Source: Oscillospiraceae bacterium (GTDB lineage Bacteria > Bacillota > Clostridia > Oscillospirales > Acutalibacteraceae). From it: a stretch of 64,000 nucleotides of DNA. The stretch spans positions 496,001 to 560,000 of the forward strand of contig SVOB01000001.1 in NCBI GenBank assembly GCA_015066565.1, written 5' to 3'. The notes under the pieces were generated by a model. That model worked only from the letters and a program-made list of their open reading frames with translations. It was not told the origin of the DNA and did not search any database. Of the stretch, positions 50,717 to 58,914 are shown piece after piece (position 1 is the first letter of the stretch; every line of letters begins with the position of its first letter). Position numbers and translations under genes: made by a program.

Positions 50717-51655
50717 TCAGTCTTTTACAGACTTAACACCGATTCTTTTGCGCAGAACGGTCAGAGTAACCGCAAATGCGCCGATAAAAGCAATAATAAC
50801 AGTATTCAAAGGACTTACGGCTTTTCCCGTATGGGGAATTTCGTTTTCGTTTTTGTCCGTCTTTTTATCAAAATCAGCCCTTTCGTCAGTCTTTTCTTCG
50901 GCTTTCTGGTCAACGGCAACGGCGCTGATACAAATCATCGGATTAATTGTATCAAGCTCGCTTTCATCCTTAACCCACTTGCCGTTTATGACGGTAACTT
51001 TAAGACTTGAAGAAAAGTAGTGTTCTTTATCCGTAGCAAGCCACAAAAGCGCCTGATATTCCTTTCCGCTTTCAAAGGTATCATTAAACGCGTTGGAGCC
51101 GCCTTCGGGGCCCTTCGCCCACCAATACCTCGCCGGGTCGTCCTTGCCGTTGTCATAACGTCTGAAATAATATGGCGCGCCGTCGGGAAGACTGACCTCG
51201 GGCAGATATGACTGTGAAGCCCAGTCGTTTTCGGGCGTTTCGACCTTTTTCCCGTCCTCGGGCGGAACAACCGTAATTATAACCTCGTCAATACGCTCCT
51301 CCCACTTTGCGTAAACGGTTATATCTTCGGTAACCGGATTCATTGAATTATAACTGTTTTTGCATTCTTTATCCGTATAATATCCCTTTACTCTGTAGTA
51401 GACTCCGTCTTCGTCAACCTCGGCGTACATTCCCGCGTGAACCTCATCGGACGCCTTGCGATCATCCGTAAGTTCCACAAGAATATCGTAAAGAGATTTG
51501 CCGTCTTCAATTTCAAGCTCATATTTATCGCCGTGACCGTTGTAGTCAAACGTAACGGTATGTTTCGCGTCATCCGCAAAAGCGACAACCGTAAACATAA
51601 AAAGCATCATCACAGCCGTAAGAATAATTGCAAATGTTTTTTTTACTGATTTCAT
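50717..51655 (-). CDS. Surface protein with LPXTG-like sorting signal
   Basis: This 312-residue exported protein has a signal peptide (about residues 1-27, ending VAFA). An InlB-like beta repeat (HTVTFDYNGHGDKYEL and TVYAKW) comes next, then a second domain with WWAKGPEGGSNAFND. A charged spacer leads to the sorting signal IPHTG plus a hydrophobic stretch and RKR. It is probably anchored to the wall by a sortase; the first position (Ile instead of Leu) is non-canonical. The ATG with a GGAG site is chosen over one five codons upstream. It sits between two gene fragments. Function unknown. Confidence 0.8.
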   Translation of the reverse strand: MKSVKKTFAIILTAVMMLFMFTVVAFADDAKHTVTFDYNGHGDKYELEIEDGKSLYDILVELTDDRKASDEVHAGMYAEVDEDGVYYRVKGYYTDKECKNSYNSMNPVTEDITVYAKWEERIDEVIITVVPPEDGKKVETPENDWASQSYLPEVSLPDGAPYYFRRYDNGKDDPARYWWAKGPEGGSNAFNDTFESGKEYQALLWLATDKEHYFSSSLKVTVINGKWVKDESELDTINPMICISAVAVDQKAEEKTDERADFDKKTDKNENEIPHTGKAVSPLNTVIIAFIGAFAVTLTVLRKRIGVKSVKD

Positions 51656-51833
51656 TGTTATCGGCTCCATAAAAAGAATGATTGCAACAAAAATATTATA
51701 ACATATTTTTTTAATAAGTGGTATAGATTTTTTTAATACCGCCTTTAAGATTTTTTCCTTTTAGGGTATACTTTTATAATTCAATATGATACAATTATCA
51801 AAGAAAAATGAAATGAATAAAGAGCGTATAAGT

Positions 51834-51905
51834 ATGAGAATTGAAGATTTTTTCAAACTGCATAAAGAAGTTGCCGTCGCGTTTTCAGGCGGAGTGGACT
51901 CTGCG
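51834..51905 (+). pseudogene. 5' fragment of larE
   Basis: After an ATG, 24 codons read MRIEDFFKLHKEVAVAFSGG then VDSA. This is nearly the same as the first 24 residues of the intact LarE at 53953 (DIKEFFKLHKAVAVAFSGG). The match stops abruptly after GACTCTGCG, and the frame runs into unrelated phase and a stop at 51957-51959. It is the left half of a deletion junction. Upstream, 51656-51833 is AT-rich and holds no gene. Confidence 0.8.
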
Positions 51906-52102
51906 GATTTGATAAGCTTATGTTCGGGAGCGACTACCCGAGAACAATGGTCGAAATAACCTATAAAATGAGCTTTGATTTCATTCTTAAATCAAGCGAA
52001 ATTTCGCCTGAAAACAAAGAAAAGTTTTTAGGGAAAAATGCAAAGGCGTTTTACGGATTTAAAAACGCAAAAGAAATTGAACCGATAAAAAATATGCTTT
52101 AA
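51906..52102 (+). pseudogene. 3' fragment of the amidohydrolase gene
   Basis: From GATAAGCTTATGTTCGG on, the DNA follows the end of the amidohydrolase at 49479 (residues FGSDYPRTMVEITYKMSFDF to EIEPIKNML and stop), with the first 60 bases almost identical. It is out of frame with the larE fragment ahead of it, so no fusion protein is made. About 65 codons remain of 290. The 200 bases after it hold only AT-rich sequence. Confidence 0.82.
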
Positions 52103-52307
52103 TATTAATTAAAAAATGCGGGTTAAGGCTTTACGCTTTGACCCGTTATTTTTTTCGGCTTTTAAAAAGAAAGCCCATCGGATTATTTTGCCAATTGGCT
52201 ATTTCTTATATTTTTTTCCGATTATTTTATACATTCTTTCAATTGATTTATAATTGTATAAATGATAATATTAATATAATTATACTTTAAAGGCGAGTGA
52301 ACAGCTT

Positions 52308-52385
52308 ATGCACGAACATCACGTCGGAAATATTAATGAGGACGAGGTTGAGGCGTTAAGGGACAGGGATTTTTCAAACAGTTAG
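52308..52385 (+). other. Possible 25-residue peptide or gene remnant
   Basis: A short frame MHEHHVGNINEDEVEALRDR ends DFSNS. AAAGGCGAG precedes its ATG and it lies 13 bases before the azoreductase-like gene. It may be a real small peptide with His residues, a leader, or the start of a decayed gene. I cannot decide, and the codon count is too small to test by eye. Confidence 0.3.
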
Positions 52386-52398
52386 AAACGGAGAAATT

Positions 52399-52944
52399 AT
52401 GACTTTATATATAAACTGTTGCGTTCGTGAAGGCTCGCGAACCGATAAAATTGCAAAAGCAGTATTAAAAAAGCTCGGAAACGGTTATACCGAGCTGTAT
52501 TTACCCGACGAAAAGCTACAGCCCCTTTCAGCAGAGCGCCTTGAAAAAAGGACCCGATTGATTGAAAAGGGCGACTATTCGGACGAAATGTTTTTTTATG
52601 CAAAGCAGTTTGCCTCGGCTGACAAAATTGTTATTTCCGCGCCTTTCTGGGATTTGTCGTTCCCTTCAATTCTTAAAATATATATTGAAAACATTTATGT
52701 TACGGGGCTTGTTTCAAAATATGACGAAAACGGCGTTCCGAGAGGGCTTTGTAAAGCGAGCGAACTGGTTTATGTAACAACTGCGGGCGGGCCTTTCGTC
52801 CCCGACTACAGCTTCGGCTATATAAAAGACCTTGCCGAAAACTGTCTCGGAATAAAAAAGGCGACGCTTATTAAAGCCGAAATGCTTGACGTTGACGGCT
52901 TTAACCCCGAAGAAATAATTGAAAACGTAATTTCAGGTCTATAA
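52399..52944 (+). CDS. Flavodoxin-fold NAD(P)H quinone/azo reductase (AzoR-like)
   Basis: This 181-residue protein resembles FMN-dependent azoreductases: NCCVREGSRTDKIAKAVLKK is the N-terminal flavin loop, KIVISAPFWDLSFPSILKIYIEN the dimer/flavin block and TTAGGPF the third loop. It should reduce quinones, azo dyes or similar with NAD(P)H in the cytosol. GGAG precedes the ATG. It begins a run with a small monooxygenase-fold protein and an Fe-S-flavoprotein-like reductase. Confidence 0.85.
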   Translation: MTLYINCCVREGSRTDKIAKAVLKKLGNGYTELYLPDEKLQPLSAERLEKRTRLIEKGDYSDEMFFYAKQFASADKIVISAPFWDLSFPSILKIYIENIYVTGLVSKYDENGVPRGLCKASELVYVTTAGGPFVPDYSFGYIKDLAENCLGIKKATLIKAEMLDVDGFNPEEIIENVISGL

Positions 52945-52958
52945 AGGATGTATTTTAA

Positions 52959-53282
52959 ATGAGCATAACAATTAATATTTATTACACAGGCGAAAACGGT
53001 AACGCCGTAAAATTTGCAGAAGAGATGGAAGAAAGCGGAATTGCCGACAGAATCCGAAACGAAAAAGGGAACCTAAGGTATGACTACTTTTTCCCTATGA
53101 ACGACGGCGAAACCGTTTTATTAATAGACAGTTGGGAGAACAGAGAAGCGATTGATATTCATCACGCTTCGCCAATGATGGCTGAAATAGCCCGACTCCG
53201 TGAAAAATATGACCTTCATATGAGGGTTGAAAGCTACACTGATTATGATAACAGCAGTGACGAAAAATTTATAAGAAAATAA
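52959..53282 (+). CDS. Antibiotic biosynthesis monooxygenase (ABM)-domain protein
   Basis: This 107-residue protein has the dimeric ferredoxin-like ABM fold, seen in the sequence order SITINIYYTGE, LRYDYFFPMNDGETVLLIDSW and IDIHHASPMMAEI. Members act as cofactor-free oxygenases, heme-degrading enzymes or simply small-molecule binding proteins. In a strict anaerobe a true oxygenase is unlikely. It lies 15 bases after the azoreductase-like gene and probably helps the flavin enzymes on either side. Confidence 0.82.
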   Translation: MSITINIYYTGENGNAVKFAEEMEESGIADRIRNEKGNLRYDYFFPMNDGETVLLIDSWENREAIDIHHASPMMAEIARLREKYDLHMRVESYTDYDNSSDEKFIRK

Positions 53283-53299
53283 TAAACGGAGGATAAAAA

Positions 53300-53935
53300 A
53301 TGAGCAAAAGAATTATTGCGGTAAACGCCGGTCCGAGAAAGGGCTGGAATACCGATACACTTATAAACGAAGCGATTGAGGGCGCAAAAGCGGCAGGAGC
53401 AGAGGTTGAAAAATTCGACCTGTTCAACCTTGAAAAATACACCGGTTGCATTTCCTGCTTCGGCTGTAAAAAAGAAAAGTTTAAAGGACACTGTATCCGC
53501 CGCGACGCGCTGACTCCCGTGCTTGACGCAATACGCGAAGCAGACGGACTTATTATCGGCTCGCCCAATTACTTAAGCGAAGCGACCGCCTCCTTCAGAG
53601 CTCTCTACGAGCGTCTTATTTTCCAGAATTTAACCTATAACGTTGAAAAGCCCTGCTGCAACGAGCGTTTCATACCTGTTCTGATGATAATGACAAGTAA
53701 TGCGCCCGACACGGCTTATGCGGCTTTATGTAAGAATTATCAGAACACTCTTTCCCGCTTTATAGGTCCGACAGAGGTTCTTTTAAGCGGGAACACGCTT
53801 CAGTTAAAGGACTACAGTAAAACCGACTGGGAATGGACCCTGTTTGACGTTGAAGCAAAGATAAAACGCCACGAAACCGTATTTCCCGAGGAATGTAAAA
53901 AAGCCTTTGAAGCAGGCTTAGCTCTTGCAAAATAA
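53300..53935 (+). CDS. NADPH-dependent FMN reductase / iron-sulfur flavoprotein-like
   Basis: This 211-residue flavodoxin-fold protein opens RIIAVNAGPRKGWNTDTLIN (FMN loop) and carries a cysteine cluster, YTGCISCFGCKKEKFKGHC, in the position where iron-sulfur flavoproteins bind a 4Fe-4S cluster. GLIIGSPNYLSEATASFRAL is the second flavin loop. It likely moves electrons from NADPH or ferredoxin to an unknown acceptor. Whether the four cysteines truly hold a cluster needs testing. GGAGG precedes the ATG. Confidence 0.85.
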   Translation: MSKRIIAVNAGPRKGWNTDTLINEAIEGAKAAGAEVEKFDLFNLEKYTGCISCFGCKKEKFKGHCIRRDALTPVLDAIREADGLIIGSPNYLSEATASFRALYERLIFQNLTYNVEKPCCNERFIPVLMIMTSNAPDTAYAALCKNYQNTLSRFIGPTEVLLSGNTLQLKDYSKTDWEWTLFDVEAKIKRHETVFPEECKKAFEAGLALAK

Positions 53936-53952
53936 AGAAAAGAATAAAAGAA

Positions 53953-54705
53953 ATGGATATCAAAGAGTTTTTTAAACTTCACAAAGCAGTTGCCGTTGCT
54001 TTTTCGGGCGGCGTTGACTCTGCGGTGCTATTGCTTCTCGCTAAACAATATGCCGACAGGGTCAAGGCGTATTTTGTCCTCTCCCCTTTTCAACCCCGAT
54101 TTGAGCTTGAGGACGCAAGAAAAATCGCCGATATGCTTAACGTCAGATTTGAATCCGTTTCGGTTGACGTTTTAAACGACGAAAATATCGTTAAAAACCC
54201 GCCTAATCGCTGTTATTACTGTAAGAGGCATATCTTCGAGGCAATAGCCGAAAAAAGCGAAAAAGACGGCTTTCCCTTAATAATTGAGGGAACAAATGCT
54301 TCGGACGATATAAGCGACAGACCGGGCTTCAGAGCGTTAAAGGAGTTGGGCGTTCTTTCACCGCTAAGAGAAGCGGGTTATACGAAAAAAATGATTCGTC
54401 AGATTGCCTCCCAAAACTCTCTTCCCGTTGCCGATAAGCCGTCATACGCCTGCCTTGCAACAAGAATTCCAAGTGAAACAAAAATCACAAAGGAGCTTCT
54501 CGAAAAAACCGAAAAGGCGGAGGATTATCTTCGTCAAACGGGATTAAGGAATTTCCGTGTAAGGTATCTTGACGGTTCGTGTAAGCTTGAATTAGGTAAA
54601 AACGAAAAAGAGCTTTATAAAAATAACAAAAACGAAATTGATACATTCCTGAAAAATCATTACGAAAATATATATCTTGATTCAAAGGAGAGAACCGATG
54701 AATAA
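53953..54705 (+). CDS. larE: LarE, sacrificial sulfur transferase of nickel-pincer cofactor synthesis
   Basis: This 250-residue protein has the PP-loop ATPase motif VAFSGGVDSAVLLL, the block NRCYYCKRHIFE and the conserved KPSYACLATRIPSE (Cys near 165). In the well-studied LarE the last cysteine gives its own sulfur to the pyridinium cofactor precursor. It adenylates and sulfurates the product of LarB. It overlaps larB by eight bases. A fragment of a second larE start occurs at 51834. Confidence 0.92.
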   Translation: MDIKEFFKLHKAVAVAFSGGVDSAVLLLLAKQYADRVKAYFVLSPFQPRFELEDARKIADMLNVRFESVSVDVLNDENIVKNPPNRCYYCKRHIFEAIAEKSEKDGFPLIIEGTNASDDISDRPGFRALKELGVLSPLREAGYTKKMIRQIASQNSLPVADKPSYACLATRIPSETKITKELLEKTEKAEDYLRQTGLRNFRVRYLDGSCKLELGKNEKELYKNNKNEIDTFLKNHYENIYLDSKERTDE

Positions 54706-55444
54706 GGATGAACTGACAACGATGCTCAAAAAAGTTGCCGACGGAAGTCTTTCGGTTGACGAGGCGGCGAAAAAAATAAAGCTTTCTCCCTATGATGACC
54801 TTGAATTCGCAAAAGTTGACACTCATCGCGGCATCCGCCAGGGCGCTGACGAGGTGATTTACGGCGAAGGAAAAACCGCTGAACAGATTATAAAAATCAC
54901 AGGGCATATTCTTGAAAATTCAGCCGAAAGCGTGCTGATTACCCGTATGTCACAGGAAAAGGCTGACGAGGTTTCAAAAGCAATTCCCCTTTTTTATGAC
55001 AGGGTTTCAAAAATCGGGATTGCGGGCAAAAGACCCGAAAACAAAAATATCGGTAATATTGTAATCGCCACCGGCGGAACAAGCGATATTCCCGTAGCCG
55101 AGGAGGCGGCTCAGACTGCCGAATACTACGGAAACAAGGTCACAAGGCTTTACGACGTCGGCGTTTCGGGTATCCACAGGCTTATTGACAACGCCGAAAT
55201 TCTTGTAAACGCAAAGGTTGTTATTGCCGTTGCGGGTATGGAGGGTGCTTTGGCGAGCGTCGTCGGCGGTATGGTTGACTGTCCCGTTATTGCAGTTCCG
55301 ACAAGCGTAGGCTACGGCGCTAATTTCAAGGGGCTTTCGGCGCTTTTATCAATGCTCAATTCCTGCGCAAGCGGAGTCAGCGTTGTAAATATCGATAACG
55401 GCTTCGGCGCAGGTTATATGGCAAATATGATTAATAAAATGTAG
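54698..55444 (+). CDS. larB: LarB, NaAD carboxylase/hydrolase of nickel-pincer cofactor synthesis
   Basis: This 248-residue protein carboxylates the pyridinium ring of nicotinic acid adenine dinucleotide and cleaves the phosphoanhydride. The N-terminal ADGSLSVDEAAKKIKLSPYD and the AIR-carboxylase-like C-terminal half are typical: IVIATGGTSDIPVAEEAA, RLYDVGVSGIHRL, IAVAGMEGALASVVGGM and VPTSVGYGANFKGLSALL. The ATG at 54698 has AAAGGAGAG upstream. It lies between larE and larC. Confidence 0.93.
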   Translation: MNKDELTTMLKKVADGSLSVDEAAKKIKLSPYDDLEFAKVDTHRGIRQGADEVIYGEGKTAEQIIKITGHILENSAESVLITRMSQEKADEVSKAIPLFYDRVSKIGIAGKRPENKNIGNIVIATGGTSDIPVAEEAAQTAEYYGNKVTRLYDVGVSGIHRLIDNAEILVNAKVVIAVAGMEGALASVVGGMVDCPVIAVPTSVGYGANFKGLSALLSMLNSCASGVSVVNIDNGFGAGYMANMINKM

Positions 55445-55452
55445 GTGAAAAA

Positions 55453-56622
55453 ATGAATCTGTATTTCGAATGTAATATGGGCGCTTCGGGCGATATGCTC
55501 GGCTCCGCCCTGCTGGATTTATTCGACGACAGACAGGCAGTTGTTGACGAGCTTAACAGCCTGTCGCTTCCCCACACGCAGATTTCCTATGAAACAAAAG
55601 AAAAGCACGGCGTAAACGGCGCTCACCTGAATATTGTAATCAACGGTGAAACCGAAACGCCCGAAGAGCATCACCATCATCACCATCACCACGCACCGCA
55701 CAGAAAGTTAGAGGATATTTTTGAAATAATCGACTCGCTTTCAGTTGACAGCAAAATAAAGCAGGATATTAAAGAAATCTATTTGATTGTTGCGAAAGCC
55801 GAGGCGAAAGCCCATAACGCCGAGGTCGGCGAGGTTCATTTTCACGAGCTCGGTATGCTTGACGCTATTGCGGATATAACGATTTGTTCGTTTTTGATTA
55901 ATAAGCTTTCGCCCGAGAGAATAATCTGTTCGCCGGTTAATGTCGGGAACGGAACAGTTAACTGCGCTCACGGAGTTTTAAGCGTCCCCGCCCCTGCGAC
56001 AGCCGAAATTCTTAAGGGCGTTCCTTTCTATAAAAGCGAAATTCAGACAGAGCTTTGCACCCCTACAGGTGCTGCTCTCCTTAAATATTTTACCGATGAA
56101 TTTACCGAAAGCCCGAATTTTAATATTGTTAAGAAAATCGGAACGGGTTGCGGAACAAAGGACCTTGAAAGAGCTAATATTCTTCGTGTATTTGAATTTG
56201 AGGACAACGCCGTAACGGAGCTTGCGTGTAATATTGACGATATGACGGGTGAAGAAACCGCCTATGCCGCCGAAAAAATGATGAACGAGGGCGCAAGGGA
56301 CTGCTTCATTACGCCCGTATTTATGAAAAAAGGCAGACCCGCTTATCTTTTCACCGTTATCTGTGACAGCTCTCAGGCGGAAAAATTCGCTTCACTTATT
56401 TTCACCCATACCTCGACAATCGGCATAAGAAAATACACGCCGAGCCGTTACACGCTTGAAAGAACGGTTAAAGAGGAAAGCGGCGTAGTTATAAAACGCT
56501 CGGAGGGCTTTTCGGTAAAAAAGGAAAAGATTGAATTTGAAGAAATAAAAAAACTCGCTGAAGAAAAGGATATTTCCGTTTTTGAAGCAAGAAAAATACT
56601 TGAAAATAAAACTAAGAGGTGA
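55453..56622 (+). CDS. larC: LarC, nickel insertase of nickel-pincer cofactor synthesis
   Basis: This 389-residue protein inserts nickel into the sulfurated pincer nucleotide at the cost of CTP. It begins LYFECNMGASGDMLGSALLD and carries a His-rich metal store (eight consecutive His near residues 74-81). FHELGMLDAIADI and the C-terminal half with NIDDMTGEETAYAAEKM and KKGRPAYLFTV follow. In Lactiplantibacillus plantarum larC is split and joined by a ribosomal frameshift; here the frame is continuous. Start is nine bases after larB. Confidence 0.93.
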   Translation: MNLYFECNMGASGDMLGSALLDLFDDRQAVVDELNSLSLPHTQISYETKEKHGVNGAHLNIVINGETETPEEHHHHHHHHAPHRKLEDIFEIIDSLSVDSKIKQDIKEIYLIVAKAEAKAHNAEVGEVHFHELGMLDAIADITICSFLINKLSPERIICSPVNVGNGTVNCAHGVLSVPAPATAEILKGVPFYKSEIQTELCTPTGAALLKYFTDEFTESPNFNIVKKIGTGCGTKDLERANILRVFEFEDNAVTELACNIDDMTGEETAYAAEKMMNEGARDCFITPVFMKKGRPAYLFTVICDSSQAEKFASLIFTHTSTIGIRKYTPSRYTLERTVKEESGVVIKRSEGFSVKKEKIEFEEIKKLAEEKDISVFEARKILENKTKR

Positions 56623-56626
56623 TAAT

Positions 56627-57742
56627 ATGTCAGACTATTTCGGCAAAGACGTTCCAAAGCTCGGCTTCGGTCTTATGAGGCTTCCCAAGAAAGGAGTAAA
56701 AACCGACATTGAGCAGGTCAAAAAAATGGTTGATATGTTTATGGAAGCGGGTTTTACCTACTTCGACACCGCCTATGTTTATCTCGGAAGCGAGGCGGCA
56801 ACCAAGAAAGCCCTTGTTGACAGGTATCCCCGTGAAGCATTCACGCTCGCAAGCAAGATTAACGCAAGCGTAGCCCCGACAGAAAAATTCGCTAAAAAAG
56901 AGTTTTTCACAAGCCTTGAAAGGACGGGCGCAGAATATTTCGACTACTACCTGCTTCACGCCTTTATGGAAAACAACTACGAAAAATATGACAAATTCCA
57001 TCTCTGGGATTTCGTTAAGGAGCAAAAGGAAAAGGGCCTTATAAAGCATTACGGCTTTTCGTTCCACGGCGGCCCGCAGCTACTTGACAAGCTTTTAACC
57101 GAACATGACGACGTTGATTTCATTCAGTTACAGCTTAATTATGCCGACTGGGAAAACCCGAAAATCACGTCAAGGGCGAACTATGAGGTTGCCCGTAAGC
57201 ACGGCAAGTCAATCGTCGTTATGGAGCCCGTCAAGGGCGGCGCTCTTGCAAAGCCCGATAAAAAAATTGAAGAGCTTTTCAAGGCGTATGCGCCCGATAT
57301 GTCGGCGGCATCCTGGGCAATCCGCTTTGCCGCTTCGCTCGACGGAATTATAACCGTACTTTCGGGAATGTCGAACACCGAACAGATGCAGGACAACCTT
57401 TCATATATGAAAGAGTTCAAGCCCTTGAATGAAGAAGAACAGAAAATTATTCAGCAGGCGCAGAGAATTCTCGGTCAGTCCTCGACTGTCCCCTGCACCG
57501 CCTGTCACTACTGCACAGAGGGTTGCCCGATGCAGATTCCCATTCCCGACGTCTTTTCGTCACTTAATCTTCAGCTCGGCAACGGTCAGTTAGACGAAGC
57601 GAAAAAGGCGTATCTCAACGTTACCCAAGACGGTCACAGAGCGTCAGACTGTATTGAATGCGGTCAATGTGAAAACGCCTGTCCTCAGCACATTTCAATT
57701 ATCGAATGTCTGAAGCAGGCCAAGGAAACGCTTGAAAACTAA
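56627..57742 (+). CDS. Aldo/keto reductase with C-terminal 4Fe-4S domain
   Basis: This 371-residue protein has an AKR barrel: GFGLMRLPKKG, TYFDTAYVYLGSE, FDYYLLHAF and VMEPVKGGALAKP. After residue about 285 come two Fe-S motifs, CTACHYCTEGCPMQIP and CIECGQCENACPQHI. Such ferredoxin-like AKRs are common in anaerobes and may use ferredoxin instead of NAD(P)H. The ATG lies four bases after the larC stop with AGAGGTGA before it; co-transcription with the lar genes is likely, but a metabolic link is not shown. Confidence 0.9.
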   Translation: MSDYFGKDVPKLGFGLMRLPKKGVKTDIEQVKKMVDMFMEAGFTYFDTAYVYLGSEAATKKALVDRYPREAFTLASKINASVAPTEKFAKKEFFTSLERTGAEYFDYYLLHAFMENNYEKYDKFHLWDFVKEQKEKGLIKHYGFSFHGGPQLLDKLLTEHDDVDFIQLQLNYADWENPKITSRANYEVARKHGKSIVVMEPVKGGALAKPDKKIEELFKAYAPDMSAASWAIRFAASLDGIITVLSGMSNTEQMQDNLSYMKEFKPLNEEEQKIIQQAQRILGQSSTVPCTACHYCTEGCPMQIPIPDVFSSLNLQLGNGQLDEAKKAYLNVTQDGHRASDCIECGQCENACPQHISIIECLKQAKETLEN

Positions 57743-57747
57743 AAAAG

Positions 57748-57778
57748 AAGCAGGATTTTCAATCCTGCTTTTTATTTT
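57748..57778. terminator. Bidirectional terminator
   Basis: AAGCAGGATT and AATCCTGCTT pair around TTC with A and T tracts on each side, between convergent genes. Confidence 0.9.
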
Positions 57779-58837
57779 CTAAAGGGCTTTGGCAATTCCC
57801 AGCATTCTTTCAAGGGCGTAATCAAAAAACTCCTTATAAGCCGAACAGTATTTGTTTTCGGTCAGATTATTCACCCTGTCCCTGCGGCATCCTCCCCTGC
57901 AAAGCGGGTAATATTTGCATTTTTCACATTCCCTGTGAATAATAAACGACTGTTCAATAAACTGTTTTTGCTTTTCATTTTCATCAAACGGCTTGTCATC
58001 AAAGACAGAGCCGAGCCGAAGCTCATCTTTACAGTAAAAATCGCACGGGAAAATATCCCCGTTCGCTTCAACAACGAAATATTTTCCGCAAACACCGCAC
58101 ATGGCGCAGTTTTCGGGCGGATTACCGAGAAGAATACCGATATAATTATCGATATGGCGAATTGAGATATACTCGCCTTTTATGTAATCGTCATACCAGA
58201 GGTCAAACAATTCTTTAAGAAAATATGAATAGTTTTCCGCAGAAAGGATTAACCCGTTTTCTTCGTCAATCAAGGGAATGAACTGTAAAAAAGAAAAACC
58301 GTTTTCTTTAAAGAAAGAGTAATTTTTTTTAATATCCTTTGCGTTCTCGTTGTCAATAACCGAAAGAATATTAAAATCAACTCCGTATTCCTTAAGAATT
58401 GAAACTGAGTTTAAAACGGTTGAAAACGTGCTTTTGCCGTCTTTATTAAGTCTGTAGCGGTCATTGGTATCTTTATCTCCGTCAAGAGAAACGCCTATTA
58501 AAAACCCGTTTTCCTTAAAAAAGCGGGCATAGTCGCCGTCAATAAGAAACCCGTTAGTCTGAAGAGAAAAGCTGACACGGCAGCTTATGTTTTCCTTTAT
58601 TTTTTTAACCGTTCTTTCAAAAAAATCCAAGCCGCAAAGCAACGGCTCGCCGCCCTGAAACATAACCGACAAAACCGACGGCTGATATTCCTTAACCCTT
58701 TGAATAAGCGCGTCAACTGTTTTATCGTCGGTTATCCTGTTTTCCCTTTTACTGCTCGCCGAGGTGTAAAAGCAGTATCTGCAATTCATATTACAAAGTC
58801 CTGCGGCGGGCTTAAGAAGTAAAGTCAGAGGTTTCAT
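57779..58837 (-). CDS. Anaerobic sulfatase-maturating enzyme (radical SAM/SPASM)
   Basis: This 352-residue radical SAM protein has the cluster motif CNMNCRYCFYTSASSKRENR, MFQGGEPLLCG and SLQTNG. A SPASM domain with CAMCGVCGKYF, IFPCDFYC, CEKCKYYPLCRGGCRRD and YCSAY holds two auxiliary clusters. This is the layout of anSME, which oxidises Cys or Ser in a sulfatase active site to formylglycine without oxygen. It is transcribed divergently from a Cys-type sulfatase, its obvious client. Confidence 0.92.
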   Translation of the reverse strand: MKPLTLLLKPAAGLCNMNCRYCFYTSASSKRENRITDDKTVDALIQRVKEYQPSVLSVMFQGGEPLLCGLDFFERTVKKIKENISCRVSFSLQTNGFLIDGDYARFFKENGFLIGVSLDGDKDTNDRYRLNKDGKSTFSTVLNSVSILKEYGVDFNILSVIDNENAKDIKKNYSFFKENGFSFLQFIPLIDEENGLILSAENYSYFLKELFDLWYDDYIKGEYISIRHIDNYIGILLGNPPENCAMCGVCGKYFVVEANGDIFPCDFYCKDELRLGSVFDDKPFDENEKQKQFIEQSFIIHRECEKCKYYPLCRGGCRRDRVNNLTENKYCSAYKEFFDYALERMLGIAKAL

Positions 58838-58849
58838 AATGCCTCCCTA

Positions 58850-58877
58850 TTGACTTGATTTACAGGTTAAGTATAAT
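58850..58877 (+). promoter_or_regulatory. Promoter of the sulfatase gene
   Basis: TTGACT (58850-58855) and TATAAT (58872-58877) are 16 bases apart in the 77-base divergent gap. No operator is obvious. Confidence 0.65.
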
Positions 58878-58914
58878 ATAAACAGAAACAAAATTCAACG
58901 AAAAGAGGGATAAT

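Noticed and set aside
51834-52102. A fused LarE-amidohydrolase protein.
   Set aside because: The two parts are in different frames and a stop occurs 18 codons after the junction.
55453-56622. A programmed frameshift in larC as in Lactiplantibacillus.
   Set aside because: The frame is continuous from the first to the last conserved block, so no shift is needed.
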